DNA from: Spirilliplanes yamanashiensis
GTDB taxonomy: Bacteria; Actinomycetota; Actinomycetes; Mycobacteriales; Micromonosporaceae
DNA length: 64,000 bases
Assembly: GCF_016863475.1 (NCBI RefSeq)
Contig: NZ_BOOY01000003.1
Coordinates: 62,001-126,000 of the forward strand
Reading direction: 5' to 3'
Shown: in pieces, positions 1 to 8,692 of the stretch
Layout of the letters: every line of letters begins with the position of its first letter
How positions within the stretch are numbered: position 1 is the stretch's first letter
Notes under the pieces: generated by a model
The model's input: only the letters and a program-made list of their open reading frames with translations
What the model was told of the DNA's origin: nothing
Database searches by the model: none
Program-made: the position numbers and the translations under genes

Positions 1-1
1 G

Positions 2-3000
2 TACTTCGTTCTCATGGCGTCGCCCGAGGCGGCCGCCTCGCCGTGGGTGAACAAGGAGATCCGGCACTGGGTCGCCACCAAGTCGCTCGACCACGTGTTG
101 CCGGTGGTCACCGATGGGGAGTGGCAGTGGGACCCCCAGCGGTGTGACTTCACCGAGGACTCCACCGCGGTACCCGAGGCGCTACGCGGTGTGTTCGCCG
201 AGGAGCCGCTCTACCTCGACCTCCGGTGGGCGCGCGACGATCAGCACCTGAGTCTGCGTCACTCCCGCTTCCGGGACGCGATCGCACAGCTGGCCGCCCC
301 GATGCACGGCGTCAGCAAGGACGACCTGGAGGGAGAGGACGTCCGCCAGCACCGCCGGGCCCGCCGGCTGTGGTCATTCGCCGCGGCGTCGCTGGTGGTG
401 CTGGCGTTCGCGGCCCTCCTGACCGGGCTGCTCGCCGTGCGCAACGCCGACCGCGCCAACGCGGCCGCCGCGGACGCCCGCCACCAGCAGCAGCTGGTGC
501 TGGAGCAGCGCGGCCACGCCGAACGCTACGCCGAGGACGCCCGTCGGCAGGAAGTGCTCACGCGGCAGCAGGAGGCCCGCGCCAAGGACGCCGCCGCCGA
601 AGTCCGACGCCAGGAGTCACTGGCCCGGAAGCAACGGGCCCTGGTCGCGAAGGCGTCGAGCGAGGCCGAGCGCCAGCAGGCGAACGCGAGGTATCAGCGC
701 GCCGTGGCAGATCGCGCGGCGGCACGTGCGCAGCAGCAGGAGGCTGTGGCGTACCAGCAGCGCGTCAACGCCGAGAAGGCCGCCGCGGAGGCGCTCCGGC
801 AGCAGCAGAACGCGCAGGAGCAGCAGGAAGCCGCTCGCCGGGCGGCCAACGAGGCCGATCGGCACGAGCGGATCGCGCGGGAGCAGGAGAAGAAGGCCGG
901 CGAAGCCGCAGCCGAGGCGGGGCGCCAGCAGGAAGCCGCCATCAGCCGCCGGCTCATGAACCAGGCCAAGACCACCATGCCGAACGACCCGCAGCTCGCC
1001 CTGCGGCTGGGCCTGGCCGCCGAGCGCGTGCACCCCGACGCGGGCACACGCCACGATCTGAGCGGTCTCGTGACGTCCACCCGTTTCCTGGGGGAGCTCG
1101 CCAAGCCCGGGCAGTACGTCGGCTACGCCCGCAACGGGCTCATGGCCCTGGAGGAGGGAGACGGCTCCGTCACATTGTGGCGGGCCGGCGCGGCCGCCGA
1201 GCCGGTCCAGGTGGGATCGGTCGACGGCGACGATTCCGGCCGGACGGCGTTGAGCCCCGACGGGCAGAAACTCGTCCTGTGGGAGGCAGGCCTTGCAACG
1301 TTGTGGGATGTGAGCGATCCGGCCGCGCCGAAGCGCGGGGCGACGCTGCCCGGCACCGCCGACCGCGAATGGGTGTCGTTCAGCCCCGACGGGCGCATCC
1401 TCGCAACCGGCTCCCGGTCCGGCTGGATAGTGCTGTGGGATGTGTCTGAACCGGCCGGGCCGCCGCGCGAGCGCGCCAGGATCCCCGACCTGGACCGGGC
1501 ACACAGTGGATCCTTCAGCTCGGACAGCCGAATCCTGATAGCCGTGGGCGACAAGACGCATGTCTGGGATATCGGTGATCCCGCCGTCGCGCCGGCCTAT
1601 CGGGCGGCGCTGGCTGCAAGCGTGGACGGGGCTACCTTCCATCCGACTCGCCCCATAATGGTGACGTCCCACGACGATCGCATGGTGCGGCTGTGGGACG
1701 TCGGTTCCCCGGGGGAGCCGATCGAGTACGCCAAGTGGTTCGGGCAGGACGATCCCGACGTGATTGCCTTCGACGCCGACGGTGACAACCTGGTCGTACG
1801 CGAGGGGAAGAACACGGTGAGCCTGTGGAACGTCGAACGAGAGCCGTACCTTGTCGACAGCTTCCGGGTCACCGGCGATGTCAGCGGCGTGGCAGTCAGT
1901 CCGGACGGGCGGCTGGCCGTCACCGGCTGGGATTCCACGACGTTCTGGAACGTCCGTCCGGTCGGGGCGCCCCAGCCCGTCGGGCACCTGACCGGCCTCA
2001 CCGCACAGGTGCAGGCCATGGCGTTCGTTCAGGGCGGCCGGACGCTTCTCTCGGTCGACTCGTCCGGAAGGGTGACTCATTGGGACATGAGGGCGCACCC
2101 GCCGGTGCCTCGCGCGGCTGTGGACATTGGCGGCGGATGGCTGTCCAAGGCGGCGTTCTCGGCCGACGGCCGGATGCTGGCCGTCATCGACCAGGACAAC
2201 CGCGTGTCGCTGCTCGACGTCACCGACCGGAAGGGGCCGAGAACGCTCGGTTCATTCGACGTACCGCTGCGGTCTCTGGCCTCGATGACGTTCAGCCCGG
2301 ACGGGCGCTCACTAGCCCTGCTCGAGATGGACAGGCTCAGGGTCTGGAACGTCGCCGACCCGACACATCCCGCACAGCTCGGCGAAGCAGGAGGCTTCTA
2401 CGTCAACAAGCACAGGCGCGTGTCCTTCCACCCGGACGGACGCACCGTCGCCGTGCCGGCCCGGTACTCGGTGGTGCTGTTCGGCGTCACCGGCCGACCG
2501 GCCCTGACCCGGCTCGCCGAACTGCCGTCCGGCTCGGCCATGGTGTACTCGGTCGCCATCAGCCCGGACGGGCGCACCATGGCATCCGGCCAGGCCGACA
2601 GGAAGGTCGTGCTGTGGGACGTCTCCGACCTCGCGAACAGGCGACCGTCGCGGATCGGCATCCTGGACACCCACGGGTCCGTCGTAGAGTCGGTGAACTT
2701 CTCGCTCGGCGGGCACGACCTGGTGGTCAGCACCATCAAGCAGACATTCACCCTGTGGGACGTCACCGATCGCAACGCGCCCGTCCGCTACCCCGCCACG
2801 TCGCGTTATCCCCAATCGGTAGGTGGCGACCTCGTGACCTTCAGCCCCGACGGTCACACGGTCGCCCATACCGGGAACTCCTCCGTGACGTCGCCGGCCA
2901 TCCAGCTGTGGGACTACTCCGAATTGAACGACGTCCGCGCCGACCCGGTCCGGCACGCCTGCGCGATCGCCGATCGCGATCTGACGGCTGAGGAGTGGGC

Positions 3001-3043
3001 CCTGTTCGTGCCGGAACGGCAGTACCGGCGCGCGTGCGGCTGA
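2..3043 (+). CDS. TIR-transmembrane-coiled-coil-WD40 protein, 5' truncated by the window edge
   Basis: The reading frame is open from base 2, upstream of the first ATG at 14, so the true start lies outside the window. The visible N-terminus (FVLMASPEAAASPWVNKEI) is the typical C-terminal part of a bacterial TIR_2 domain. A membrane helix follows at about residues 123-142 counted from ATG14, then about 160 residues of Ala/Gln/Glu/Arg coiled coil with a roughly 21-residue (three-heptad) periodicity, then WD40 blades from about residue 350 to the end (recurrent FSPDGR and LWDV motifs). Proteins of this layout are membrane-anchored; TIR domains can be NAD-cleaving effectors or adaptors, but the catalytic part is not visible here. 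It ends 21 bp before the convergent flavoprotein gene. Identity is confident, function is inferred. Confidence 0.88.
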   Translation, partial: YFVLMASPEAAASPWVNKEIRHWVATKSLDHVLPVVTDGEWQWDPQRCDFTEDSTAVPEALRGVFAEEPLYLDLRWARDDQHLSLRHSRFRDAIAQLAAPMHGVSKDDLEGEDVRQHRRARRLWSFAAASLVVLAFAALLTGLLAVRNADRANAAAADARHQQQLVLEQRGHAERYAEDARRQEVLTRQQEARAKDAAAEVRRQESLARKQRALVAKASSEAERQQANARYQRAVADRAAARAQQQEAVAYQQRVNAEKAAAEALRQQQNAQEQQEAARRAANEADRHERIAREQEKKAGEAAAEAGRQQEAAISRRLMNQAKTTMPNDPQLALRLGLAAERVHPDAGTRHDLSGLVTSTRFLGELAKPGQYVGYARNGLMALEEGDGSVTLWRAGAAAEPVQVGSVDGDDSGRTALSPDGQKLVLWEAGLATLWDVSDPAAPKRGATLPGTADREWVSFSPDGRILATGSRSGWIVLWDVSEPAGPPRERARIPDLDRAHSGSFSSDSRILIAVGDKTHVWDIGDPAVAPAYRAALAASVDGATFHPTRPIMVTSHDDRMVRLWDVGSPGEPIEYAKWFGQDDPDVIAFDADGDNLVVREGKNTVSLWNVEREPYLVDSFRVTGDVSGVAVSPDGRLAVTGWDSTTFWNVRPVGAPQPVGHLTGLTAQVQAMAFVQGGRTLLSVDSSGRVTHWDMRAHPPVPRAAVDIGGGWLSKAAFSADGRMLAVIDQDNRVSLLDVTDRKGPRTLGSFDVPLRSLASMTFSPDGRSLALLEMDRLRVWNVADPTHPAQLGEAGGFYVNKHRRVSFHPDGRTVAVPARYSVVLFGVTGRPALTRLAELPSGSAMVYSVAISPDGRTMASGQADRKVVLWDVSDLANRRPSRIGILDTHGSVVESVNFSLGGHDLVVSTIKQTFTLWDVTDRNAPVRYPATSRYPQSVGGDLVTFSPDGHTVAHTGNSSVTSPAIQLWDYSELNDVRADPVRHACAIADRDLTAEEWALFVPERQYRRACG

Positions 3044-3064
3044 CGCCGCGTCGGATTCGCCCGC

Positions 3065-4438
3065 CTAGTTCTCCGCGTGCACGGCGTCGGTGGCCTTGCG
3101 GGCCGCGATGACCACCGGGTCCCACACCGGCGCGTACGGCGGGGCGTAGCCGAGATCGAGGGCGGTCATCTCCTCGACCGTCATGCGGTTCCAGATGGCG
3201 ATGGCCAGGCCGTCGATGCGCTTGGCGGCCTCGGTGCGGCCTACGATCTGCGCGCCCAGCAGCAGCCCGGTGCGCTTCTCGGCGATCAGTTTGACGCACA
3301 TCGGCTTCGCGCCGGGGAAGTAGCCGGCCCGGCTGGTGCTCTCGATCGACGCCGTGACGAAGCGGTAGCCGGCGGCGGTGGCCTCGGCCGACGTGAGTCC
3401 GGTGCGGGCCACCTCCAGGTCGCAGACCTTCGTGACGGCGGTGCCGACGACGCCCGGGAAGGTGGCGTAGCCGCCGCCGAGGTTGATGCCGGCGACGCGG
3501 CCCTGCTTGTTGGCGTGGGTGCCGAGCGGGACGTGCACGGGGCGGCCCGTGACGCGGTGGACGGTCTGGACGCAGTCGCCCGCCGCCCAGATGCCGTCCG
3601 TGCCGGGCACCCGCATCCGCAGGTCGACCTCGACGGCGCCGGTGGGGCCGAGCGGCAGCCCGGCCGCCTCGGCGAGGGCCGTGTTGGGGCGCACGCCCAG
3701 CCCGAGCACGACGATGTCGGCCTCGACCGGGCCGTCGGAGGTGACGACGGCGCGCACCCGGCCGCCGTCGACCTCCAGGCCGTCGACGCCGACGCCGGTG
3801 CGCACGTCGACGCCGAGGCCGGCGACGGCGTCCGCGACGCGCGCGCCCATGTCCGGGTCCACCGTGGACATCGGCTGGGCGGCCTTCTCGATGAGGGTGA
3901 CGGCGAGGCCGCGCTGGATCATGGCCTCGGCCAGCTCGACGCCGATGTAGCCGCCGCCGACCACGACGGCGCGCCGCGGGGCGGGGTCGGCGTCGAGGGC
4001 GCGCAGCACGGCGGCGCCGTCGTCGAGGGTCTGCACGCCGTACACGCCGGTGGCGTCGGTGCGGGCCCACGGCGGGGCGGCGGGGACGGCGCCGGCGGCG
4101 TACACCAGGTCGTCGAACGGCTCGCGGACCTCGCGGCCGCCGTCGTCGAGCGCCCGCGCGACGACCTCGCGCCGGTCGAGGTCGATCTCCGTGACCTCGT
4201 GCCGCACCCGGGCGTCGATGGACATCTTCGCGAACTCCGCGGGGGTGCGGCTGATCAGGGCGTCGCGCTCCGCGACGACCCCGCCGATCCAGTACGGGAT
4301 GCCGCACGACGAGTACGAGGTGAAGTGCCCGCGCTCGAACGCGACGATCGACAGCTCGCCGGGGCCGGTGCGCTTGCGCGCCTGCGACGCGGCGGACATG
4401 CCGGCCGCGTTGCCCCCGACGACGACCAGCCGCCTCAT
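3065..4438 (-). CDS. FAD/NAD(P)-dependent disulfide oxidoreductase (CoA-disulfide-reductase/NADH-oxidase-like)
   Basis: Encodes 457 residues. The N-terminal dinucleotide fold begins VVVGGNAAGMSAA; the motif SYSSCGIPY places a redox cysteine at residue 45, as in CoA-disulfide reductases and NADH oxidases. A second NAD(P)-binding fold (VVVGGGYIGVELAEAM) and the FAD motif IWAAGDC follow, with a C-terminal dimerisation domain containing the conserved GAQIVG. Length matches the family. The start ATG overlaps the TGA of the upstream GCS2-type ligase gene (ATGA, 4435-4438), so the two are probably translated together. Substrate (CoA disulfide, oxygen, persulfide or another low-molecular-weight disulfide) cannot be decided. 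Confidence 0.9.
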   Translation of the reverse strand: MRRLVVVGGNAAGMSAASQARKRTGPGELSIVAFERGHFTSYSSCGIPYWIGGVVAERDALISRTPAEFAKMSIDARVRHEVTEIDLDRREVVARALDDGGREVREPFDDLVYAAGAVPAAPPWARTDATGVYGVQTLDDGAAVLRALDADPAPRRAVVVGGGYIGVELAEAMIQRGLAVTLIEKAAQPMSTVDPDMGARVADAVAGLGVDVRTGVGVDGLEVDGGRVRAVVTSDGPVEADIVVLGLGVRPNTALAEAAGLPLGPTGAVEVDLRMRVPGTDGIWAAGDCVQTVHRVTGRPVHVPLGTHANKQGRVAGINLGGGYATFPGVVGTAVTKVCDLEVARTGLTSAEATAAGYRFVTASIESTSRAGYFPGAKPMCVKLIAEKRTGLLLGAQIVGRTEAAKRIDGLAIAIWNRMTVEEMTALDLGYAPPYAPVWDPVVIAARKATDAVHAEN

Positions 4439-5589
4439 CGGGCGCGGGTGTGGTCGGCCAGCCAGTCGACCACGTCGGCGATGTCGCCCCCGCCGGCGTG
4501 CACGGCGCGCTGGCGGGCGGCGCCGGTGCCGCGGGCGCGCAGGCGGCCCAGCAGCACGGTCACCATCTCCAGGTCGCCGTGGCGCTCCAGCTCGGGGCGG
4601 ATGCGGTCGAACAGCTGCCGCATGAGGTGCCAGGCGGGCCGGGTCTGCCGGGTCTCCGGGTCGACGGCGAGGCCCTCCAGGCCGTCCTTGGCGGCCCGCC
4701 AGTGGGCGCCGGCCAGCACGTGGTGCGGGACGTTGAGCGGGGCCCGGCCGTCGCCGACGTCGGTGAGCACGGTGGCGACCAGGCCGCGGATGAGCGCGGC
4801 GACCAGCAGCGTGTCGTCGAGGGTGGGGCAGACGTCGCCGATGCGCACCTCGACCGTGGGGTAGCGCGCCGACAGCCGGGCGTACCAGTAGAGCATCCCG
4901 TCGTCGAGCATCGCGCCGGTGGCGACGAGGTCGGCGATCATCTGCTCGTACTCGGCGTGGTCGTGCAGGAACGGGGCCGGGCCGACGGTGGGCCAGCGCT
5001 CCCACATGACGGAGCGCCAGCTGGCGTAGCCGGTGTCGCGGCCCTGGAAGAACGGGGAGTTGGCGGTGGCGGCCTGCAGGATCGGCAGCCACGGGCGCAG
5101 GTGGTTGAGGATCTGCACGCCGGTCTCGGGGTCGGGGATGCCGACGTGGACGTGCATGCCGTTGAGGCCGGCGCCGGGGGACAGGTCGCCGAACCGTTCG
5201 ACCATGCGGTGGTAGCGGGGCGAGTCGACGACGTCGATGTCGGGCCCGGGGCTGGGGTTGGCGCCGACGGCCACCAGCCGGGCGCCCGCCTTGCCGGCCG
5301 CCTCGGCGAGGCCGTGCCGCAGGTCGCCGAGGGCGCGCCACAGGTCGTGCAGGTCCAGGCCGGGCGGGCCGGCGACCTCGATCTGGCTGCGCCAGTACTC
5401 GTGCTGGACGGAGTCGCGCAGCTCGGCCGGGATGTGGTCGAACACGTCCTCGACCACCGGCGCCGCCGCGGGCGACTCGGCGTCGACCAGGAGATATTCC
5501 TCCTCGACCCCGAGCGTCAGCAGGTTCTGCGCCTCGGCCCGGCGGGCCACCTCGTCGGACACCTCGGTCGTCGTACCGCCTGTTGACAT
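4435..5589 (-). CDS. GCS2-family carboxylate-amine ligase (YbdK/EgtA-like)
   Basis: Encodes 384 residues from the ATG at 5589; a longer open frame reaches 5655 but its extra 22 residues are not family-like. The LTLGVEEEYLLVD start is the hallmark of the GCS2 (glutamate-cysteine ligase type 2) family; further family motifs are HVHVGIPD, NSPFFQGRDTGYASWR and EVRIGDV. The family forms gamma-glutamyl or similar amide bonds using ATP; some actinobacterial members make gamma-glutamylcysteine for ergothioneine, others (YbdK type) have weak or unknown activity. The coupled downstream disulfide reductase-like gene suggests a role in thiol metabolism, which is inference. No ergothioneine genes adjoin it. 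Confidence 0.88.
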   Translation of the reverse strand: MSTGGTTTEVSDEVARRAEAQNLLTLGVEEEYLLVDAESPAAAPVVEDVFDHIPAELRDSVQHEYWRSQIEVAGPPGLDLHDLWRALGDLRHGLAEAAGKAGARLVAVGANPSPGPDIDVVDSPRYHRMVERFGDLSPGAGLNGMHVHVGIPDPETGVQILNHLRPWLPILQAATANSPFFQGRDTGYASWRSVMWERWPTVGPAPFLHDHAEYEQMIADLVATGAMLDDGMLYWYARLSARYPTVEVRIGDVCPTLDDTLLVAALIRGLVATVLTDVGDGRAPLNVPHHVLAGAHWRAAKDGLEGLAVDPETRQTRPAWHLMRQLFDRIRPELERHGDLEMVTVLLGRLRARGTGAARQRAVHAGGGDIADVVDWLADHTRAR

Positions 5590-5664
5590 GCGCGGAGGGT
5601 TACCCGGCGGGCTGCCCGCAGAAACGGCGCCCGGATCTGATCGGGCATCCGGCACACATAGATA

Positions 5665-5712
5665 TTGACAAGTTTATGAAATGAGGTTGAAACTTTGCGC
5701 GAGAGCGCTCTC
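5665..5712 (+). promoter_or_regulatory. Promoter-proximal region with LacI-type operator GAGAGCGCTCTC
   Basis: GAGAGCGCTCTC at 5701-5712 is a perfect 12-bp palindrome with the central CG and AGCGCT core of actinobacterial LacI-family (CebR-like) operators. A TTGACA hexamer lies at 5665-5670 in an AT-rich island; no good -10 is obvious, with GAAACTTT at 5689-5696 the best region. The operator lies downstream of that hexamer and 92 bp before the GH16 start, as expected for repression of a glycoside hydrolase gene. The LacI regulator at 11061-12059 is a possible, unproven partner. Confidence 0.7.
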
Positions 5713-5804
5713 AGGCCCCATTGATCCCGGTTGGTGACGCTGCGCCCCGGCATCGCCCACCGCCATCTCGCCATGCCATCCCCAGCCCGCGAGAAAGGCC
5801 GTCC

Positions 5805-7199
5805 ATGAGATCGCGCATCATCGCCGTAGCCGCCGCCCTGGTCGTCGGCGGCGCCTCCGCCACCTTCGCCGTCGCCGCCGAGGCCGCCCTGCCACCCCCG
5901 CCCGCCGGCTGGACCCAGGTCTGGGCCGACGACTTCACCGGCGCCGCGAACACCCTGCCCAACGGCAACAACTGGATCATCGACACCGGCACCAGCTACC
6001 CCGGCGGCCCCGCGAACTGGGGCACCGGCGAGATCCAGACGTACACCAACAGCACCGCCAACGTCAGCCACGACGGCGCCGGCAACCTGCGCATCACCCC
6101 GCTGCGCACCGCCTCCGGCGGCTGGACCTCCGCCCGCATCGAGACGCAGCGCACCGACTTCAAGGCACCCGCCGGCGGCGTGCTGCGCATCGAGGGCCGC
6201 ATCCAGATGCCCAACGTCACCGGCGCGGAGGCCGCCGGCTACTGGCCCGCGTTCTGGGCCCTCGGCGCGCCGTACCGCGGCAACTACCAGAACTGGCCGG
6301 CCATCGGCGAGTTCGACGTGATGGAGAACGTCAACGGCATCAACAGCGTCTGGGGCGTGCTGCACTGCGGCGTCGCGCCGGGCGGGCCGTGCAACGAGTT
6401 CAACGGCATCGGCGCCTCCCGCGCCTGCCCCGGCGCCACCTGCCAGTCGGCGTTCCACACCTACAGCTTCGAGTGGGACCGCAGCGTCACCCCCAACCAA
6501 CTGCGCTGGTACGTCGACGGCCAGCAGTACCACACCGTCACCCAGAGCCAGATCGGCGAGCCGCACTGGTCCAACATGACCAGTCACGCCGGCTACTTCC
6601 TGCTGCTCAACGTCGCGATGGGCGGCGCCTTCCCGAACGGCGTCGCCGGCGCGGCCACCCCGACCGCGGCGACCGTCCCCGGCCGGCCGATGCTCGTCGA
6701 CTACGTCGCCGTCTACAGCCGCGGCGGAGGCGGCACCACCCCGCCGACCACCCCGCCCACCACGCCGCCCACCACCCCGCCGCCGGGCGGCACCCGCGAC
6801 GCGTACGCCCAGATCCAGGCCGAGTCGTTCAACGCCCAGAGCGGCGTCATCGTCGAGGGCTCCAGCGAGGGCGGCCAGAACATCGGTGCCATCCGCAACG
6901 GCGACTGGGTGCAGTTCGACAACGTCGAGTTCGGCTCCGGCGGGGTGCGCGACTTCGTCGCCCGCGTCGCCTCGGGAGCGGGCGCCGGCGTCAGCGGCCT
7001 CGTCGAGGTGCGCATCGACAACCGCGCCAACGCGCCGATCGGCAGCTTCGCCATCGGCAACACCGGCGGCTGGCAGTCCTGGCGCTCGGTGCCCGGCAAC
7101 GTGTCCAACGTGTCCGGCCGGCACACCGTGTTCCTGACCTTCACCAGCGGCCAGCCGAACGACTTCGTCAACGTCAACTGGATCCAGTTCCGACGGTGA
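5805..7199 (+). CDS. Secreted GH16 endo-beta-glucanase with CBM6
   Basis: Encodes 464 residues. The ATG at 5805 follows a GAGAAAGG ribosome-binding site and opens a Sec signal peptide (about residues 1-25). Residues 30-305 are a GH16 beta-jelly-roll domain with catalytic motif GEFDVMENV; E169 (nucleophile), D171 and E174 (acid/base) fit the E-x-D-x-x-E signature. A Pro/Thr-rich linker starts near residue 307, then a CBM6-like domain (about 330-464; AEAFN-like QAESFN, GDWVQFDNV, NVNWIQF). Such enzymes cleave beta-1,3- or mixed beta-1,3/1,4-glucans such as laminarin or fungal wall glucan. The LacI-type operator upstream suggests sugar-inducible expression; a terminator hairpin follows. Confidence 0.93.
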   Translation: MRSRIIAVAAALVVGGASATFAVAAEAALPPPPAGWTQVWADDFTGAANTLPNGNNWIIDTGTSYPGGPANWGTGEIQTYTNSTANVSHDGAGNLRITPLRTASGGWTSARIETQRTDFKAPAGGVLRIEGRIQMPNVTGAEAAGYWPAFWALGAPYRGNYQNWPAIGEFDVMENVNGINSVWGVLHCGVAPGGPCNEFNGIGASRACPGATCQSAFHTYSFEWDRSVTPNQLRWYVDGQQYHTVTQSQIGEPHWSNMTSHAGYFLLLNVAMGGAFPNGVAGAATPTAATVPGRPMLVDYVAVYSRGGGGTTPPTTPPTTPPTTPPPGGTRDAYAQIQAESFNAQSGVIVEGSSEGGQNIGAIRNGDWVQFDNVEFGSGGVRDFVARVASGAGAGVSGLVEVRIDNRANAPIGSFAIGNTGGWQSWRSVPGNVSNVSGRHTVFLTFTSGQPNDFVNVNWIQFRR

Positions 7200-7207
7200 G
7201 GGAGTAC

Positions 7208-7242
7208 GTGCCGGGGACCCGCTTCGTTCGGGCCCCCGGCAC
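7208..7242 (+). terminator. Hairpin terminator after the GH16 gene
   Basis: GTGCCGGGG (7208-7216) pairs perfectly with CCCCGGCAC (7234-7242), and CCCG/CGGG extends the stem after one mismatch, leaving a CTTCGTT-type loop. There is no T tract, which is usual for intrinsic-like terminators of high-GC actinomycetes. It separates the glucanase from the chitinase pair. Confidence 0.75.
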
Positions 7243-7268
7243 GGATTAATCGAGAGTTAAGGATTCAA

Positions 7269-7278
7269 GGTCTGGACC
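7269..7278. promoter_or_regulatory. DasR-like operator (dre) upstream of the chitinases
   Basis: GGTCTGGACC matches the core of the DasR-responsive element (GGTCTAGACC) with one difference. DasR is the GntR-family GlcNAc-responsive repressor of chitin genes in Streptomyces and relatives. The site lies 74 bp upstream of the first chitinase start in an otherwise AT-richer stretch (7243-7310), consistent with control of the two-gene chitinase unit. No dasR gene is in the window. Confidence 0.65.
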
Positions 7279-7351
7279 TCAACAGTTAACAGTCCTAACT
7301 TTTACCCATCCACCGTCTGTTGGGGTGGACCGGGTTCGTGGGAGGACGGCA

Positions 7352-8671
7352 ATGAAGCTGAGGTCCAGAGGAGCGGCGATCCTGGCCGCGGTCGCCGTCG
7401 CGACGGGCGGCACGGCCGTCGCGATCCTGCCGATGGCGACGTCCAGCGCGGCGGTCAACTGCAGCGCCCTGACCGCGTGGGCGGAGGGCAGGTCGTACAC
7501 CGCCGGCCAGCAGGTCAGCTACAACGGCCGGGCGTACCAGGCCCTCACCACGCACACCGCGTGGGCCGGCACCAACTGGAACCCGGCGGCGACGCCGGCG
7601 CTGTGGCGCGACCTCGACTCCTGCGGCGGCACCACGCCGACCACCCCGCCGGTGACGACCCCGCCGACCACGCGGCCCCCGACGACACCGCCGACCACCC
7701 CGCCGACCACACCCCCCACCAGCACCCCGCCCACGACCCCGCCGGTGACCACCCCGCCGCCGGTCGGCCAGTTGCCCAAGCACTTCATCACCGGCTACTG
7801 GCACAACTTCGTCAACGGCTCGGCCAACCTCCGCCTGCGCGACGTCCCGGACAAGTACGGCCTCATCGCGGTCGCATTCGGCGATCGCACCGACGTCCCG
7901 GGCCGCGTCGGCTTCCATATCGACCCGGCGCTCTCCTCCGCGCTCGGCGGGTACTCCGCCGCGGACCTGAAGGCGGACATCGCGACGCTGCACAGCCGCG
8001 GCAAGAGGGTGGTCCTGTCCATCGGGGGTGAGACGGGCACGATCTCCGTGCCCAATGCAGCCGCGGGGGAGGCATTCACGAACTCGCTGTACAGCCTCAT
8101 GCGCGAGTACGGGTTCGACGGCGTCGACATCGACCTCGAGAACGGCAGCAGCTTCAACACCGATGCCATGGCGGGCGCGCTGCGGGCCTTGCGAAATCTG
8201 GTCGGCCCCAACCTGATCATCACGATGGCGCCGCAGACGCTCGACATGTACACCACGAGCAGCTCGTACTTCGCGCTGGCGCTGAAGATCAAGGACATCC
8301 TGACGGTCGTGCACACCCAGTTCTACAACTCGGGTGCGATGGACGGCTGCGGGGGCAAGGTCGTCACCCAGGGCACGGTCGACTTCATCACCACTCAGGT
8401 CTGCAAGCAGATCGAGGGCGGCCTGCGCCCCGACCAGATCGCGATCGGCGTGCCGGCCACCTCGCGCGCCGCCGGCGGCGGCTACCTGAGCCCGGCCCTG
8501 GTGAACGCCGCCCTGACCTGCCTCACCAGGGGCGTGTGCGGCGACAACTGGAAGCCCCCGACAACGTACCCCGGCATCCGCGGCGCCATGACCTGGTCGA
8601 TCAACTGGGACGTTGCCACGGGCAACGGCTGGGCCGACACCGTCGCGCCGCACGTCTCCAACCTTCCCTGA
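7352..8671 (+). CDS. Secreted GH18 chitinase with N-terminal CBM5/12
   Basis: Encodes 439 residues from ATG 7352 behind GGGAGGACGG. A signal peptide (about 1-34, ending ATSSAA) precedes a CBM5/12 chitin-binding domain (about 35-92, Trp/Tyr-rich with WAGTNWNP), a long Pro/Thr linker (about 93-142) and a GH18 barrel from about 144. The family signature FDGVDIDLEN is intact (D-x-x-D-x-D-x-E), with catalytic E263. It hydrolyses chitin outside the cell. It is followed after 21 bp by a second chitinase with which it probably forms an operon; the DasR-like site upstream suggests GlcNAc-responsive control. Confidence 0.93.
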   Translation: MKLRSRGAAILAAVAVATGGTAVAILPMATSSAAVNCSALTAWAEGRSYTAGQQVSYNGRAYQALTTHTAWAGTNWNPAATPALWRDLDSCGGTTPTTPPVTTPPTTRPPTTPPTTPPTTPPTSTPPTTPPVTTPPPVGQLPKHFITGYWHNFVNGSANLRLRDVPDKYGLIAVAFGDRTDVPGRVGFHIDPALSSALGGYSAADLKADIATLHSRGKRVVLSIGGETGTISVPNAAAGEAFTNSLYSLMREYGFDGVDIDLENGSSFNTDAMAGALRALRNLVGPNLIITMAPQTLDMYTTSSSYFALALKIKDILTVVHTQFYNSGAMDGCGGKVVTQGTVDFITTQVCKQIEGGLRPDQIAIGVPATSRAAGGGYLSPALVNAALTCLTRGVCGDNWKPPTTYPGIRGAMTWSINWDVATGNGWADTVAPHVSNLP

Positions 8672-8692
8672 CCCCGACGGAGCCCCCCTCTC

